Below, in pieces: positions 10,996 through 21,778 of a stretch of DNA of 64,000 bases. Origin of the DNA: Lindgomyces ingoldianus (Eukaryota > Ascomycota > Dothideomycetes > Pleosporales > Lindgomycetaceae); NCBI RefSeq assembly GCF_010093535.1, contig NW_022985171.1:1439766-1503765 (forward strand), read 5' to 3'. The notes beneath the pieces are model-generated. The model searched no databases. It had not been told where the DNA came from and saw only the letters and a list, made by a program, of their open reading frames with translations. A program made the translations under genes and the position numbers. Position 1 is the stretch's first letter; each line of letters begins with the position of its first letter.

Positions 10996-12981
10996 ATGCA
11001 GCAGACCTCAAAATCTCCCTGGCGCCTGCCAATGTCGCCCACTTCGGAATACCCAAAGCATCCATACAACCTTCAGCACACTGTGTCGATGCTAAACCTA
11101 CATGAGGAACCAACATGGCACTTCAACCGAGGACCCCCATCTCCTACTGCTTCTTCAGTTTCTTCTACTACCAGTCGAAGTACAACCCCAACTATCTCGA
11201 ACAATAATCCATGGTCTACGGTTATGGCAAGCCCGTCTTCAAACTCTACCAATTCAACACACTCCTCCCCTAGAGACAGCCCGAACCGAACCCCGCAGTA
11301 CACGAGTCGATCTGCCACTCCGGTTGCCCCTCAACCCCTGCGGCCTATTCCTCAGTCGACAGGATTCGTCCCAATAAATCCCCCACCACTATCATCTGGA
11401 GATGCTTTCAGAGGGTCCGAGTATCCAGGGTCGCCTGTTCCAAACTTTCCTGGGTCACCAAACCCATATCGACAGCAACCAATCACTTTACCTCCATTGG
11501 CTAATGGGTTTGTCACACCTGCTGTGCTTTCTCAGTGTCAGTCAGGCTTCTTCTACGAGTTGTCTCGTCGACAAGGGTGGGCAGCCCAGTCAGCCCGAAA
11601 TGCATTTCTTTGGTCTCTCTCCAATCCCCGAACGTCCCTTCTACTACTGCTTTGTGACGATGTTGCCTCATGGCCCAAGGCAATGTTCTGGGATTTAAAG
11701 GACGAGAATCTGCCTTTCAGCGAGCCTGACCTGCAAAAGATCGTGGCGAACCCTAGAAAGGTAGTTGACATGCAGTGGCGGGTTACTGCCAAGGAACTTC
11801 CATTGAATGGGTTTCATGTCGAGTTTACGGCCCGTGAGACAGTACCCTTGCAACAACTTAGTCTCATTAGAACATCTAGTCCAGACAGAAGTACCGATCG
11901 AGTTCGATTATTGGGCGATGGTGATGAACGTATCCTCATCCGTAAACGCTTTGTTCTCACCCGCGCTACCCAAAAGGCTACCCTCCTCAAACAGATACAT
12001 GATTTCAAGCAGTTGGATCACAAGAATATTGCCAAAATACTGTGCTCATACTCGCAGCTGAGCCATGTTGGGATCGTTACTGCCCCAGCCCATTACACTT
12101 TGGACGACTATCTTTGCCTCCCTGGGGATGCTAATCATTCCCGGATGCTTTTGGACTGGATGAACGATCTTGCCCAAGCGTTGGAGTTTTTACACTCACA
12201 GTCGATATGCCATCGCAGTATCCGGCCCCGGAAGATTTTGGTTGAGGGATCTCGGATTTACCTCGCTCCTTTTGGCATCGGGCAAAGCAGTGAGAATTTC
12301 AGCCCCACAACAATCAAGGCTCAACGGCCAGATCAGCTAAACGCCTACTTCCAGGATCAGTCGTACATCTTCGCAGCTCCGGAACTCATCGTACCTCGTG
12401 GGAAGAAACCGGGCAAGCCGGCCGATGTTTTTGCTCTGGGTTGTGTCTTTCTGTGCATGATGACGGTCGTGCAAAACCTGTCTCTGTCAGCATTCACGCA
12501 ATATCGTGCCGGATCATCTCACGACGCTTCGTTCCATGCTAATCCTGAACGAGTCGTAAGTTGGCGTGCTCGTCTCTCCGCCGCGGCGAATTCGGTGCGG
12601 AATGGAGTCAGCAGTGGAGGAAGGAAAGAACGGCAACTCAAATCAGAAGCCTTTTTGCTCAGTGCTATCGAGAAAATGATCCCAGCGGATCCTAATGAGA
12701 GATTTAAGATGAGGAGGCTGGCTACATACTTGGCTAAGTGGGGGGATGGGAAGACGTCCGGGAATCGGAGGCGAAGTTTGGACGGTGGAGGATACAGTGG
12801 ACAGGTTGCTGCAACCCTGGGGGTTACCGCTAATGGTGTGAATATTAGTAAAGGAGTACAAGGAGGAAACGGCATTCCGAACGGCGTTCAGCAGAAACCG
12901 GAGTTAAACATTTTTGGGGAGTATTTCCAGCAGCAACAACGGGCGTACGAACAGCCACATCCCACATGGGGAAGAAACTGA
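10996..12981 (+). CDS. Protein-kinase-like pseudokinase with disordered N-terminus
   Basis: Single-exon 661-aa protein. Residues about 1-180 are Ser/Thr/Pro/Asn-rich and look disordered. A conserved stretch follows at about 180-290 (SGFFYELSRRQGWAAQSARN, then FWDLKDENLPFSEPDL). The kinase-like domain covers about 300-580. It has HKNIAKILCSYSQL, a helix E region LAQALEFLHSQSICHR, APE as FAAPEL near 460, and DVFALGCVF near 475. The catalytic loop reads HRSIRPRKIL near 406, so the HRD aspartate is Ser, and the metal-binding DFG reads APFG near 423. I see no ordinary VAIK lysine. It is therefore probably catalytically dead and acts as a scaffold or regulator. I do not know a characterised ortholog. 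PAN3 was considered and set aside because its C-terminal knob domain is absent. Confidence 0.8.
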   Translation: MQQTSKSPWRLPMSPTSEYPKHPYNLQHTVSMLNLHEEPTWHFNRGPPSPTASSVSSTTSRSTTPTISNNNPWSTVMASPSSNSTNSTHSSPRDSPNRTPQYTSRSATPVAPQPLRPIPQSTGFVPINPPPLSSGDAFRGSEYPGSPVPNFPGSPNPYRQQPITLPPLANGFVTPAVLSQCQSGFFYELSRRQGWAAQSARNAFLWSLSNPRTSLLLLLCDDVASWPKAMFWDLKDENLPFSEPDLQKIVANPRKVVDMQWRVTAKELPLNGFHVEFTARETVPLQQLSLIRTSSPDRSTDRVRLLGDGDERILIRKRFVLTRATQKATLLKQIHDFKQLDHKNIAKILCSYSQLSHVGIVTAPAHYTLDDYLCLPGDANHSRMLLDWMNDLAQALEFLHSQSICHRSIRPRKILVEGSRIYLAPFGIGQSSENFSPTTIKAQRPDQLNAYFQDQSYIFAAPELIVPRGKKPGKPADVFALGCVFLCMMTVVQNLSLSAFTQYRAGSSHDASFHANPERVVSWRARLSAAANSVRNGVSSGGRKERQLKSEAFLLSAIEKMIPADPNERFKMRRLATYLAKWGDGKTSGNRRRSLDGGGYSGQVAATLGVTANGVNISKGVQGGNGIPNGVQQKPELNIFGEYFQQQQRAYEQPHPTWGRN

Positions 12982-14857
12982 AATTTCTTCAGACCGGTAG
13001 TCATCTGACCTTTCCAAAGCGAAACGCGGCATTGCGAAGAGAAAAACTTCCGAACGATGATGAGACGAAACGAATGAAACGACAACGACAACAAATACAA
13101 AACAAATGCTCTTGAACACTTACCGCGGGATACCAAGGACCATGAAACGGAAGATGAATGAATGGCGGATCATCTATTATGGACAACGGATGAACAATGG
13201 CTTTCGGTACCAGTTATCATTCGCGACTTATGCAATTCATATACAGATTTTCACGGGTCGGCCCATCTGATACCCTTCTTGCATCTCCTTTGCACGCATT
13301 TCTATCAGCGTTCTTTCAGATTTTAGCGCGCATATCTACGAACGCACGACACTACGAGCCAGAGAAGTAGTGATGCAACGATGCAGCATTTCGGGAAGGA
13401 ACGCATTGTTACGATGTCACCACCTTCGCTCAGTTTCCACGCACACATGGCTTATTTCTTACGTATTCATTTACATTTACCTGGCGAATCGGAAGACGGG
13501 GGTCCGGGGACCTAAGGGGGGGTAGGACGGCGTTTAGAAGAGTTTTCCTGTCTGTACGCGTCTCTTAGTTTTCGTGGAGTGTTTTCCGTTGTTCAACCCC
13601 TCCACCCCCCTTTACCCGATAGCGAATATATAACTTTCATACTGACGTGGATTGAGGCTCGCCCTGTGATTGTGTGGCAATGCCTCTCACTATTTCATAT
13701 TTTGACGCACCCTCCTCTCCCGAAAGTACGGAATTGGACGTTGCTTGTTATTGTCCTATGTTGTCCTACCTGATATCCGACACAAGTCGCCATCCATCCT
13801 GCCTTGCTCTTGAAGGTACATCCATACACAAACAGCCCCTCCCCTTGCCTCTACGAAACTCAGCAGCTCTTAACAAAATCTCTTTACTGTACTAGCCTGT
13901 GTGCTGTTCTATCCTACACACGTACCCACCTGAGCAGGCCTCTGCAAGGTCCTTTTGCAGCGTTTTTCCTGTTAAATTCCTCCTATATGCAATCTTAGGC
14001 AGAAGTCAGGATCTTCCTAGCTAACGAAGACATTTAAGTTTATTAGTGACAGAATTTTCGCCTTCTAGGACCGTAGTATTATGTGTCGCGTACACTGAGA
14101 GCCTTGGCTGGGGCTCGGAGCCTGGGACGCGGCTCGGGATCTGGAGATAGTATGTTCCGAAGCTCGGTGTATATAAGGAGAGCTTTCAACTCTCCTAGAT
14201 AGCAGAGTCACTTCATCCGATCTTCTGAACAGCTACTGCCAGGCTATTTTATCTTCCACATTATGTGTATGCACGAGTCTATTTCATCCGTCGCTATTCC
14301 CAAGACTAGTTCCGATTTTCGACGGCAGAACTGATCTAGCTGCTCTGACACTTCAACCTAGGCAATTCTAGCTCTTTCTAAAAGGCGGGGAATTTCTAGC
14401 ACTGTGGGCTCTATGGTATTATCGCCCGTATCGGCTAGCCTTTTGGGCTTTCTCGGATTTCCATGCCATTTTCTGCACATGTGAGGGTAGCATTATTAGG
14501 ATGAGAATAGATGCAGATACGGGAATATTTGGAACTCAGGTAGAATTCTATACACAATTCGGAGGTGTATAGGCTATGATACGACACATCACATACAATA
14601 TGATACATGGCCTGGGCTTCCTCTGCTCTCGAGCCCTTGGTTTCCAGCAGATCCGTTCATCGTCCCTGATGCCTCGTTCGTCCAAAAGCATCCGCCCATG
14701 ACCTCTACAGTAACCCATTCCCCCGGCTCTCAGTTTAAAAACAGCACTGATACTTCCAACATATCCATATCCATATCCATGCACCTCTAAACTCCAAAGC
14801 GTAGATGTGATGTGGTATGCGCAATCCCGTCCCAACGGTATCCTACCCTATCCTATC
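12982..14857. other. Intergenic, no gene seen
   Basis: 1.9 kb between the 3' end of the pseudokinase and the 3' end of mL44 (convergent genes). Both 3' UTRs lie here. The rest shows only short frames, a small (ATATCC)3 repeat at about 14761-14778 and a TATATAAGG motif near 14170 with no recognised gene behind it. Confidence 0.6.
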
Positions 14858-16039
14858 TTACACAATAACCTCTCCACAATCCACCATATTCGGTCTCCAC
14901 TTGTCCGCGCCCATGCCGCCTTCTGTTGAACTCGGGACTGTGACTTCGACGGGCCTGTATAGATACCAACCCTTCAGCGCGGCGGCTGCGGCCCGGACCC
15001 TCGCTTCGTCAAGCGAACTCCCCGCTCCCTCGCCCAGCTTGTCTTTCCCGGAGTATACGCCAACCACGAAGACGGGGTGTCTGCTCAACCGACCTGTTTC
15101 TGAGATGAGCCGGGCAACAGGTGCTTCGAAGCCTTCACGCGCGCATAGACGGGATAGATCGCGGGTGGGTGTACGGAAATCGAAGAGTTTGTCGAGGTCG
15201 AGATGGCGGGAGAGAAAGTGATCTCTATAGAATCTCTTAACAGCCGGAGGGCCCAGGTGCAGATGTAACGACCCAATCAACGCTCGTACGAAAGACTGCG
15301 CTGCTTCTTCCAGCGGCACCGGCTGCCGTGCGAGCTCCTCTGGCGCGGGCTGCCGGGAGGCCGAGCCGAATTCGTCGCTGGTGAGGATCTTGTGCGTGGT
15401 TGTGATGTTCCATTTCTTCGGTATTTTGAGCTTCAATGCGTCGGGGATGTCATCCCCGGATCGCAGTCGCCGGAACTGCAAAAGGCCTGGGTCGACTTCA
15501 CCTCCAGGCTCGGCCGCTGCCTCAATGCCCCATTCACAGGCTATTGTAGCCAGTGCTTTGGGGCCTATGTATGCGTATTGCGCGGCGAAGACGACCGACA
15601 TTGGGAGACGGGGGTAGTTGCAGAGGAAGTACTCGGTGGTATAGTAGCCGAGCAAATTGGAGCCGAGAATTGATAACGAGCCATTGTTAAACGCGGAATT
15701 AGGGTCTGCGGAGGGATGAACAAGCGTTCTGGCTAGAGTCTCGAGTGGAAAGCGGGGCGGAAGAGAGAGTCTGCTGCGGAGGGCGGAGAGTTTGGCGGAG
15801 TCCCGGGATGCAGAAGGATGAGGCGATGGAAGGACTTCTGGGGGGTATTTGGTCTTTGGTTGAACTGTATTTTCGGCATCGTCGGCTAGAACCGCGGTTG
15901 ATTGCCATCGCGATTGTATCCGGTAGTTATGAGGCGTGATATGTCTCTGCAGCGGTGGTGCACAAGGACATGGCGGACGTCGAGAGGATGGTTGGGCGAG
16001 CAATTGTGTCCCGCATCTTGATATGCGTATTCGCTTCAT
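14858..16039 (-). CDS. MRPL3: Mitochondrial large-subunit ribosomal protein mL44 (54S L3 family)
   Basis: 393-aa single-exon protein. The open frame extends upstream to 16237, but the ATG at 16039 is preferred because it begins a classic targeting sequence (MKRIRISRCGTQLLAQPSS, then many Arg/Ser/Gln and no acids). An RNase III-like fold follows (about 90-230) with LARTLVHPSA, LGSNLLGYYTTEYFLCNYPRLP and IGPKALATIACEWGIE. A C-terminal double-stranded RNA-binding-like region (about 295-375) contains HPVFVVGVYSGKDKLGEG and ARVRAAAAALKGWYLY. The RNase III catalytic acidic motif is not evident, as expected for the ribosomal member. The protein is a structural component of the mitoribosome. It is divergent from a second mitochondrial-type gene at 16273. 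Confidence 0.85.
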   Translation of the reverse strand: MKRIRISRCGTQLLAQPSSRRPPCPCAPPLQRHITPHNYRIQSRWQSTAVLADDAENTVQPKTKYPPEVLPSPHPSASRDSAKLSALRSRLSLPPRFPLETLARTLVHPSADPNSAFNNGSLSILGSNLLGYYTTEYFLCNYPRLPMSVVFAAQYAYIGPKALATIACEWGIEAAAEPGGEVDPGLLQFRRLRSGDDIPDALKLKIPKKWNITTTHKILTSDEFGSASRQPAPEELARQPVPLEEAAQSFVRALIGSLHLHLGPPAVKRFYRDHFLSRHLDLDKLFDFRTPTRDLSRLCAREGFEAPVARLISETGRLSRHPVFVVGVYSGKDKLGEGAGSSLDEARVRAAAAALKGWYLYRPVEVTVPSSTEGGMGADKWRPNMVDCGEVIV

Positions 16040-16272
16040 CAAAAATAAGAGAGCGGGAAAAGGAAAAGCAACCAAAGAAGAAGAGAGGCGGCGTGCAATG
16101 GCGTTGTGGTCGTGTGTCTCCTTCCTCCAGCTTGGGATTATCAAAATTTCGAGAAAGAAGCCCTCGAGTCGCCAAGCGCCTTGGCACATCGCTCGGATGG
16201 CGGCGAACCTCACGTCAAGTCTCATGGCTCCGTCCATCCCCCCACGACATCACCGCAAGAGAACATTTCACC
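16040..16272. promoter_or_regulatory. Shared divergent promoter of two mitochondrial-type genes
   Basis: 233 bp separate the mL44 ATG from the ATG of the small complex I-like protein. If both starts are right, the two genes share one promoter region, which would suit co-regulation of mitochondrial biogenesis. I infer this from layout and have not identified a factor site. Confidence 0.45.
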
Positions 16273-16651
16273 ATGGGCGGCGGAGGAAAGATTCCGTACG
16301 TTTTCTCCTTCAATTGCTCGCCCCGTGGATGGCTAATGGCAGAAGGTATCCAAAGCACGTCTGGTCACCAGCTGGTGGTTGGTACTCGCAACCATCCAAC
16401 TGGAAGTCCAATACTGCAGTCATGGGCGCTGTCATCTTCGGCATAACGGCATTGTGCTGGAGTGTCAGTGCTGATCGAGAGTACCGCGACAAGATGCCAG
16501 AGCAGGGCAGATTCTTCCCCAGCCGATAGTACGATCCCCCACTGCACACCACTAACCCTCCGCTATATGCAGCTGACAATGCCCCAGTTGGAGCAGACAA
16601 ATCGTCGAATACGAACGAAAAGTAAAGGAGAAGGAATCAAGGGAAGGATAG
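16273..16651 (+). CDS. Small single-TM mitochondrial protein, possible complex I accessory subunit
   Basis: 89-aa protein assembled from three exons, too short to be found as one open frame: 16273-16295, 16346-16528 and 16588-16651. The introns are 50 bp (GTACGT...AAG) and 59 bp (GTACGA...CCCCAG), and every junction keeps the frame. The protein begins MGGGGKIPYPKHVWSPAGGW, has one hydrophobic helix (TAVMGAVIFGITALCWSV), then a charged matrix or intermembrane segment (DREYRDKMPEQGRFFPSRYW) and a Lys/Glu-rich tail. The pattern resembles short fungal accessory subunits of NADH:ubiquinone oxidoreductase, which I recall only loosely, so the family name is tentative while the gene model is well supported. 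It converges on the MAK32-like gene with 64 bp between stop codons. Confidence 0.7.
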
Positions 16652-16715
16652 GATGGGGTGACATATGGCCATGACGAGTTGATTGTGGGTCCTTGTGGTG
16701 CACTCTGGATGCACA

Positions 16716-17873
16716 CTAAGGCTGTACATATTTCTCCAGCTGCACTCTGAAATCTGAAAGCCTTTCCTCGACACGAACGCCGTTCCATGTCTCGCCTGGT
16801 TCCGCATAAGACAGTATTGGCATCCCAACCTGTTCAATGGCCAAGCTGGCGGATATTGAGCCCCATATTGCGGCTTCATAGAGATTCTGAAGTCCAGGCG
16901 CTGATCCCCCCCTCACCAATCCCATCGCTAAACCGCCTAGGAATCCATTGCCTCCGCCTGTAGGGTCCAATACCTTCTCTGCAGACTGGTGGTAGGCAGG
17001 CACCCACTTTCCAAAGTCTTGGCGGGCTACGAAGCACCCATCCTTGCCAGCCCGGACTACAATACCAACACCACTCTGCAGCCACCGATTGCATAGATCT
17101 TCAATGGCTCGGTAATCAACATGATCCTTGGCATCCGTGTCCCGCCCAAAGAAGGCACCCAGCTCGGAATGATTGGGGCTCACCACATCAACGTATTTCA
17201 AGGCATTGCAGCAATTCGTAAGCTCTTTTGCGGTGCAGAGATCAGGCACCGGTTCCCAAATGAACAGAGGACGAGTTTTGGACCCCACATCCCGACTCTG
17301 GCCGCGTAATGCGAGAATGTTGTCGACTAGATCAATGCAACGTGCTGGGGAGCAGATGAGGTGGAAAGCCTTGGACCAGAGCAGCTGTGTGTTGGCTAGA
17401 GCATGGTGATCGAGACGCAGTTTCGGAGTTGTGTAACGGAACGCTGCATCAGATTAGAGGCATGCACACGAGGCTGACGGCGTAGGTGAATTTCTACCTC
17501 TATGCTCGTGCTCCCCATAGCCGTTCCAGCCTCGCGTGGTGAGGCGATGCGGAGTCTCGCGAATCAGACAGCTAGTATCCCACCGGGCAATAGTTTCTCG
17601 AAGCTCAGGCGGAAAGTCGGATCCACAATCAACGATCCATCCCACTGCCTTGGATCTTGGGGGCGGAGAAAAGATGCGGGCTCCCAGCGCAGAGTAGGAG
17701 CCAGCGCCACCGAGAATGTTTGTCACGGGAGGTTTGGGTGGTGGAAATTCAATCTCATCTGGAGATATATTGAGTGGTGGTCAGATGGAGGAGGCACGGC
17801 CGGGCGGTGTACCTATTATGAACATTCCCAACGTGCAGAAGTCGATGCCATCTGCGTCATTTTCTGCGTGCAT
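16716..17873 (-). CDS. MAK32: PfkB/ribokinase-family protein, MAK32-like
   Basis: 349-aa protein from exons 17813-17873, 17498-17758 and 16716-17443. The introns are 54 bp each (17759-17812, GTACAC...CTCCAG; 17444-17497, GTAGAA...ATGCAG). The start is the only suitable upstream ATG (MHAENDADGIDFCTLGMFII). The N-terminal substrate lid region contains NILGGAGSYSALGAR, and the middle has VSPNHSELGAFFGRD, the typical ribokinase-fold block. The C-terminal phosphate and catalytic motif reads DPTGGGNGFLGG at about 267-278. Here the usual GAGD aspartate position is Asn (GGGN), a feature I associate with Mak32. In yeast, MAK32 affects maintenance of L-A double-stranded RNA, with unknown chemistry. Loss of the catalytic Asp makes kinase activity doubtful. 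Confidence 0.75.
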
Positions 17874-18187
17874 TGCGCCAGGTTGGACAGGCCAACGTGT
17901 ATGTTCGCGATGCTGCTGATTTAGGGTTGCTGAATGGTGACTGTCGGGTAAGCTTCTGGCTTGGCATGCGGCTAACGCATGGACAGGAGAAAGTGTCTAG
18001 GAATGCTTCAGCTTGATTGAGGTGCACCTGCAAACCACCCCATCTACACAGTGAACGAAGCTCAGACTGTCGTTCCACTGTCTTCTATTCCTACCCTACA
18101 GATATTTTAGAAGGCGTCGCACGGTGCGCCGAGCTCTATCGAAGTGCACCTGCCCTGGCAGCTGCCCTTTCAAGCTCGCTCATTCCC
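17874..18187. promoter_or_regulatory. Divergent promoter region MAK32-like/CAP
   Basis: 314 bp between the starts of two divergent genes. No other gene is seen. Promoters and 5' UTRs of both must be here. Confidence 0.45.
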
Positions 18188-20000
18188 ATGGCCCAGAACA
18201 ACATGAACAACCTGACCACTCTTATAAAACGGTGCGTGCCTCTCACCGCAGCCCGGGTTAAAGTCAGCATATCGAGCACATCATGGACGATACCCCTACC
18301 ATTCTGGGCCGTCGCGGCCCTATCCACACCTCGCGCTCCGAGCTAACAACCTTCATACGCAGGCTCGAAGCCGCCACGTCTAGACTGGAGGACATTGCCT
18401 CGACATCGGTCGGGTTCGACGTCACCGGCGCCAATGGAGCTCCCGGGGCCAGCGGTGGCTCGTCGATTGCCCCCATATCCTCTGAGGCGTCCACAACCCC
18501 GAAAGCTGTCGAAACGCTCCCGCCCTCCATCCAAGCATTCGACACCCTTCTAAGTACCGAGCTGAAGGCATGGCTAGACCTCAGCAGCAAGCTGGGGAGC
18601 GTCATTGAGGGCCAGGCCAAGGCCGTGCAGCAGGCCTTTACAGCGCAGCGACAGTTCCTCCTCGTTTCGACCAAAGCGAAGAAGCCCGACATCTCCACCT
18701 GCATGGAGATTCTCAAAGACCTCCAGGCCGCCATGGAGAAGGTCGATGAGATCCGGCAGGGCAACAAGGAACGTGCCCTGAGAGATCCGCTGACTATGGT
18801 AGCGGACGGTGTGGGAGCCCTGGGATGGGTCACGGTAGAGAGCAGCCCCAAGCCCCACGAATACATCTCCGAGCTGTTTGGTGGTGCCCAGATATTCGGG
18901 AACAAAGTACTGAAAGAGTACAAGGCCAAGTATGCTATCGACGCCACCATGCTTCTTCGTTTCTGACCTCCTTAGGCCTGACAAGACCAATGTTGATTGG
19001 GTGAACGCCTACTACAGGCTCTTTAAGGCTCTCTCAGAATACACGAAGAAGTTCCACCTCGCTGCGGTAGCTTGGAACAAAGATGGGATCGATGCGAAGG
19101 AGGCCGCGAAACAGGTCAAGGACTCTGCTTCATCTATCCCCTCGATAAATGGTCCCGTAGCTCCCGCGCCGTCGGTGGGAGTTCCCCCGCCACCTCCGCC
19201 TCCACCACCTCCAGGCCCGCCGCCACCACCAGGGATGCCTCCAGCGCCCAAGAAGGCTGCCCCAGACATGGGCGCTGTATTCAGCGATTTGAACAAGGGC
19301 GAGGCCGTGACAAAGGGGCTGAAGAAGGTGGATCCCAGCCAGATGACCCACAAGAACCCCTCATTGCGAGCAAGTGCCCCTGTACCAACGCGGAGTGACA
19401 GTTCAGGTTCATTGCGGAGCAAGAGTCCTGCACCTCCAGGGAAGAAGCCCAAACCAGAGAGCATGCGGACAAAGAAACCCCCGAAGAAGGAGCTAGATGG
19501 AAATAAGTGGATAATAGTAAGTAGCTATTCCATCGGATCGACTCTCTTCGTAGTAACCTATGTTGCAGGACAATTTCGACAATCCCGGCGACATGCTTGA
19601 AATCGACGCCGAAATCCAACACTCAATCCTCATCTCCCGCTGCAAAAACACCACGATCCGCGTCAATGGCAAAGCCAACGCCATTTCTCTCGATAACTCG
19701 TCCCGTGCCTCCCTCATCATCGATTCCCTCGTCTCCTCAGTCGACGTCATCAAATGCCCAAACTTCGCCCTGCAGGTGCTGGGCACTCTGCCTACGGTGC
19801 TGTTGGATCAGGTTGATGGCGCGACTATCTATCTGAGCAAGGATAGCCAAGGGACAGAGATTTTCACAAGTAAATGCTCGAGTGTTAATATAAATCTGCC
19901 GACTGAGGAGGATTATGCGGAGAACCCGGTGCCCGGGCAGATTCGGAGTTTTATTAAGAATGGGCAGTTGGTCAGTGAGATTGTGGAGCATGCGGGTTAG
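18188..20000 (+). CDS. SRV2: Adenylyl cyclase-associated protein CAP/Srv2
   Basis: 527-aa protein from four exons: 18188-18231, 18363-18929, 18976-19516 and 19569-20000. The introns are 131, 46 and 52 bp (donors GTGCGT, GTATGC, GTAAGT; acceptors CGCAG, CTTAG, TGCAG), all in frame. The N-terminus (NLTTLIKRLEAATSRLEDIA) is the cyclase-binding coiled coil. The helical folded domain follows (about 75-250, with TKAKKPDI and GWV). A polyproline stretch lies at about 273-292. A WH2-like actin-binding segment (about 296-322, GAVFSDLNKGEAVTKGLKKV) and a basic linker come next. The C-terminal beta-helix domain (about 365-527) has WIIDNF and SILISRCKNTTI. CAP recycles cofilin-bound ADP-actin and links Ras to adenylyl cyclase in yeasts. 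All expected domains are present at normal length. Confidence 0.93.
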
Positions 20001-21422
20001 GAGTCTGGACTGGTATATACTACCAGTCAGGAAAAGAAGGAAATGAAGTCAGCTAGCCTTGCCGTTGGTTATGGAACTTCTAGGTAGGAGCGTTTTGGTG
20101 CGATGCGATGCGGTGCGGTGCGGTAAAGTACGGTGCAGTACGGTGCGGTGCATTGGGTGGAGTCTGCCTGCAAATATATTGTATTGTCTTTGTGTGGACA
20201 TTGAAGTTGATTGTTGACGGAGACTGAGTTCGTAGTAGAATACTTAGCCGACCTATGTACTTTTCACCTTCTTGCATTACACGTTGCACACAGCTTTGTA
20301 AATGTGTAACTCGTCGCATAAATATTCGCTTTTGAGCTGTGGGGGTTAAATCGGTAGTTCAGCATCTTGTTAGGCATCTATACAACGCCTATTTGTGGTG
20401 GCTTGGTGGGGAAATACTTGCTTTTCTGCTGTGCTGTGCGGTGAGTGATGTAACTACCCTATTTGCGGCTGAGGTCCTGCAACCCTCTCTCGACAGAACG
20501 GCCAGCCTGCGCTGAGCTGTGGGTAAATACTCCGACACCGATCCCTACTTTCTGGCAATCTATGCCATGTCTCTCGGTCAGAATGTGGCGGGCTGTATAG
20601 GTGTCGTCGTTTGCTTTCCATGTCTTTTGACATTTTTGCATTTGAAAGATAAGGGAATGGGGGAGAGGAGGAGGAGGAGAGGCGCTAGGGGGAGGGGAGG
20701 AGCGGACGGTGGTACAGACGGGGTTGGGGTTCGGGAGTGAGGTGTTGGGGACTTAGGTTCGAGGATTGAGGATTATTTCGAAGTCCCAATATGGTCAACT
20801 GTTAATTGTTGGCTGGAGTAATTGTAAGATGTGGTATTGGCACAATAAGAAGCTGCTGCTTTGAGTGGAAGGGAGAAGAAGAAGGTGTGTAGAAGGCACT
20901 ACTAGGACGAGCGGACGGACAAGGATGGGAGGTGGGGAGTCTGGGGGCTGGGTTAGTGTGGACGAACTAGGATTGGACGAAGGATGTAGGTATTGGAGTT
21001 GTGAGGAGATTGAGTTTGAATTTGGAAAGAAAACAAAGAGAAAGCGGGCAATTGGAAGGTAGATTGGTTTCTAGGAATCTGAAAAGGAATTGGAGGGAAT
21101 CTGGGGAGATTGTGTGTTCGGCGGAGAATTGTTAAGCCAATTGGTAGAACCAGGGAGTGTCAAAAGGATGCTAAATTTTGTCCCAATCCGAACTCTGACC
21201 ATGGTCTATAACAGGGGCTATGATGCTGAAATTTCCGCCAAATCTGGCTAGTCTTCTCCCTAATTAAGTAAACGTTTATCTCAGCAAGCTCATACAGGAT
21301 GAGGAGAGAGCCCCGACAGAGGCAAGCCCCTGCTAGTTAATAGGAACCCTAGCTAGTAGCCTTAGTAGCGCAAGCCCTATCTCTCTAGCTAATAAGAGTG
21401 TAAGAAAGGCTTTCTCTCCCTA
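20001..21422. other. Intergenic edge before the transposon island
   Basis: 1.4 kb with the CAP 3' UTR, the GGTGC minisatellite, and purine-rich DNA around 20650-20960. No supported gene. From about 21190 the sequence changes character and becomes richer in TAG/CTA motifs, which suggests old repeat-derived DNA before the first clearly bounded element at 21423. Confidence 0.5.
20097..20151. repeat. GGTGC-type minisatellite
   Basis: Imperfect 5-bp units (GGTGC with GATGC, GGTAAAGTAC and GGTGCAGTAC variants), about 55 bp in total, in the CAP 3' flank. Confidence 0.8.
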
Positions 21423-21778
21423 TGTAAGGCCGAGATGGCGCTTACATGCGACAGGTATATATGTAACGAGGTCGGCACGGTCAACCACGTGGCCTTCTCT
21501 CGCTCATAGAGGTTTAGGCTAGGCTAGAGACAACCGCTAGTGCTAGTGCTTACCCTAGCATTACCTATATATATATTATACTATGCGAGAATACTTAGCT
21601 TAAGTATTCTCGTGCGTACCTTTTGGTACAGTGGGGAAAGTCGTATAGTATCGGCTTGGCAGGCGGGGCGCCTACCTCATTACAACATATACTATTCTGT
21701 ACGCAAGATTAACTGTTGGTTGATTATTCGCACCTTTTTAGTTGTATTAGCGCAGTGGTACAGAGCTCTGTCTTTACA
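21423..21778. mobile_element. 356-bp TG...CA element, probable solo LTR
   Basis: The element starts TGTAAGGCCGAGATGG and ends CTGTCTTTACA, with a perfect 5-bp target duplication CCCTA on each side (21418-21422 and 21779-21783). TG...CA ends plus a 5-bp duplication indicate a solo LTR. A terminal-repeat-only DNA element (MITE) is the alternative. A shorter relative lies inverted at 24235-24352. It is much less AT-mutated than the DNA that follows. Confidence 0.75.

Noticed and set aside
10996..12981. Identity as PAN3 deadenylase subunit
   Set aside because: The pseudokinase suggested it, but the C-terminal knob region, poly(A)-binding motif context and usual N-terminal zinc finger are missing.
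16040..16237. Longer mL44 start at 16237
   Set aside because: The extra 66 residues would hide the mitochondrial targeting sequence that begins at 16039 and would run into the neighbouring promoter.
18264..18950. 228-codon minus-strand frame across CAP exon 2
   Set aside because: Antisense shadow of a well-supported CAP exon.
21735..21772. tRNA-like A box (TAGCGCAGTGG) suggesting a tRNA-derived SINE
   Set aside because: No B box at the right distance downstream and no cloverleaf; the TG...CA ends and 5-bp duplication point to an LTR-type element.
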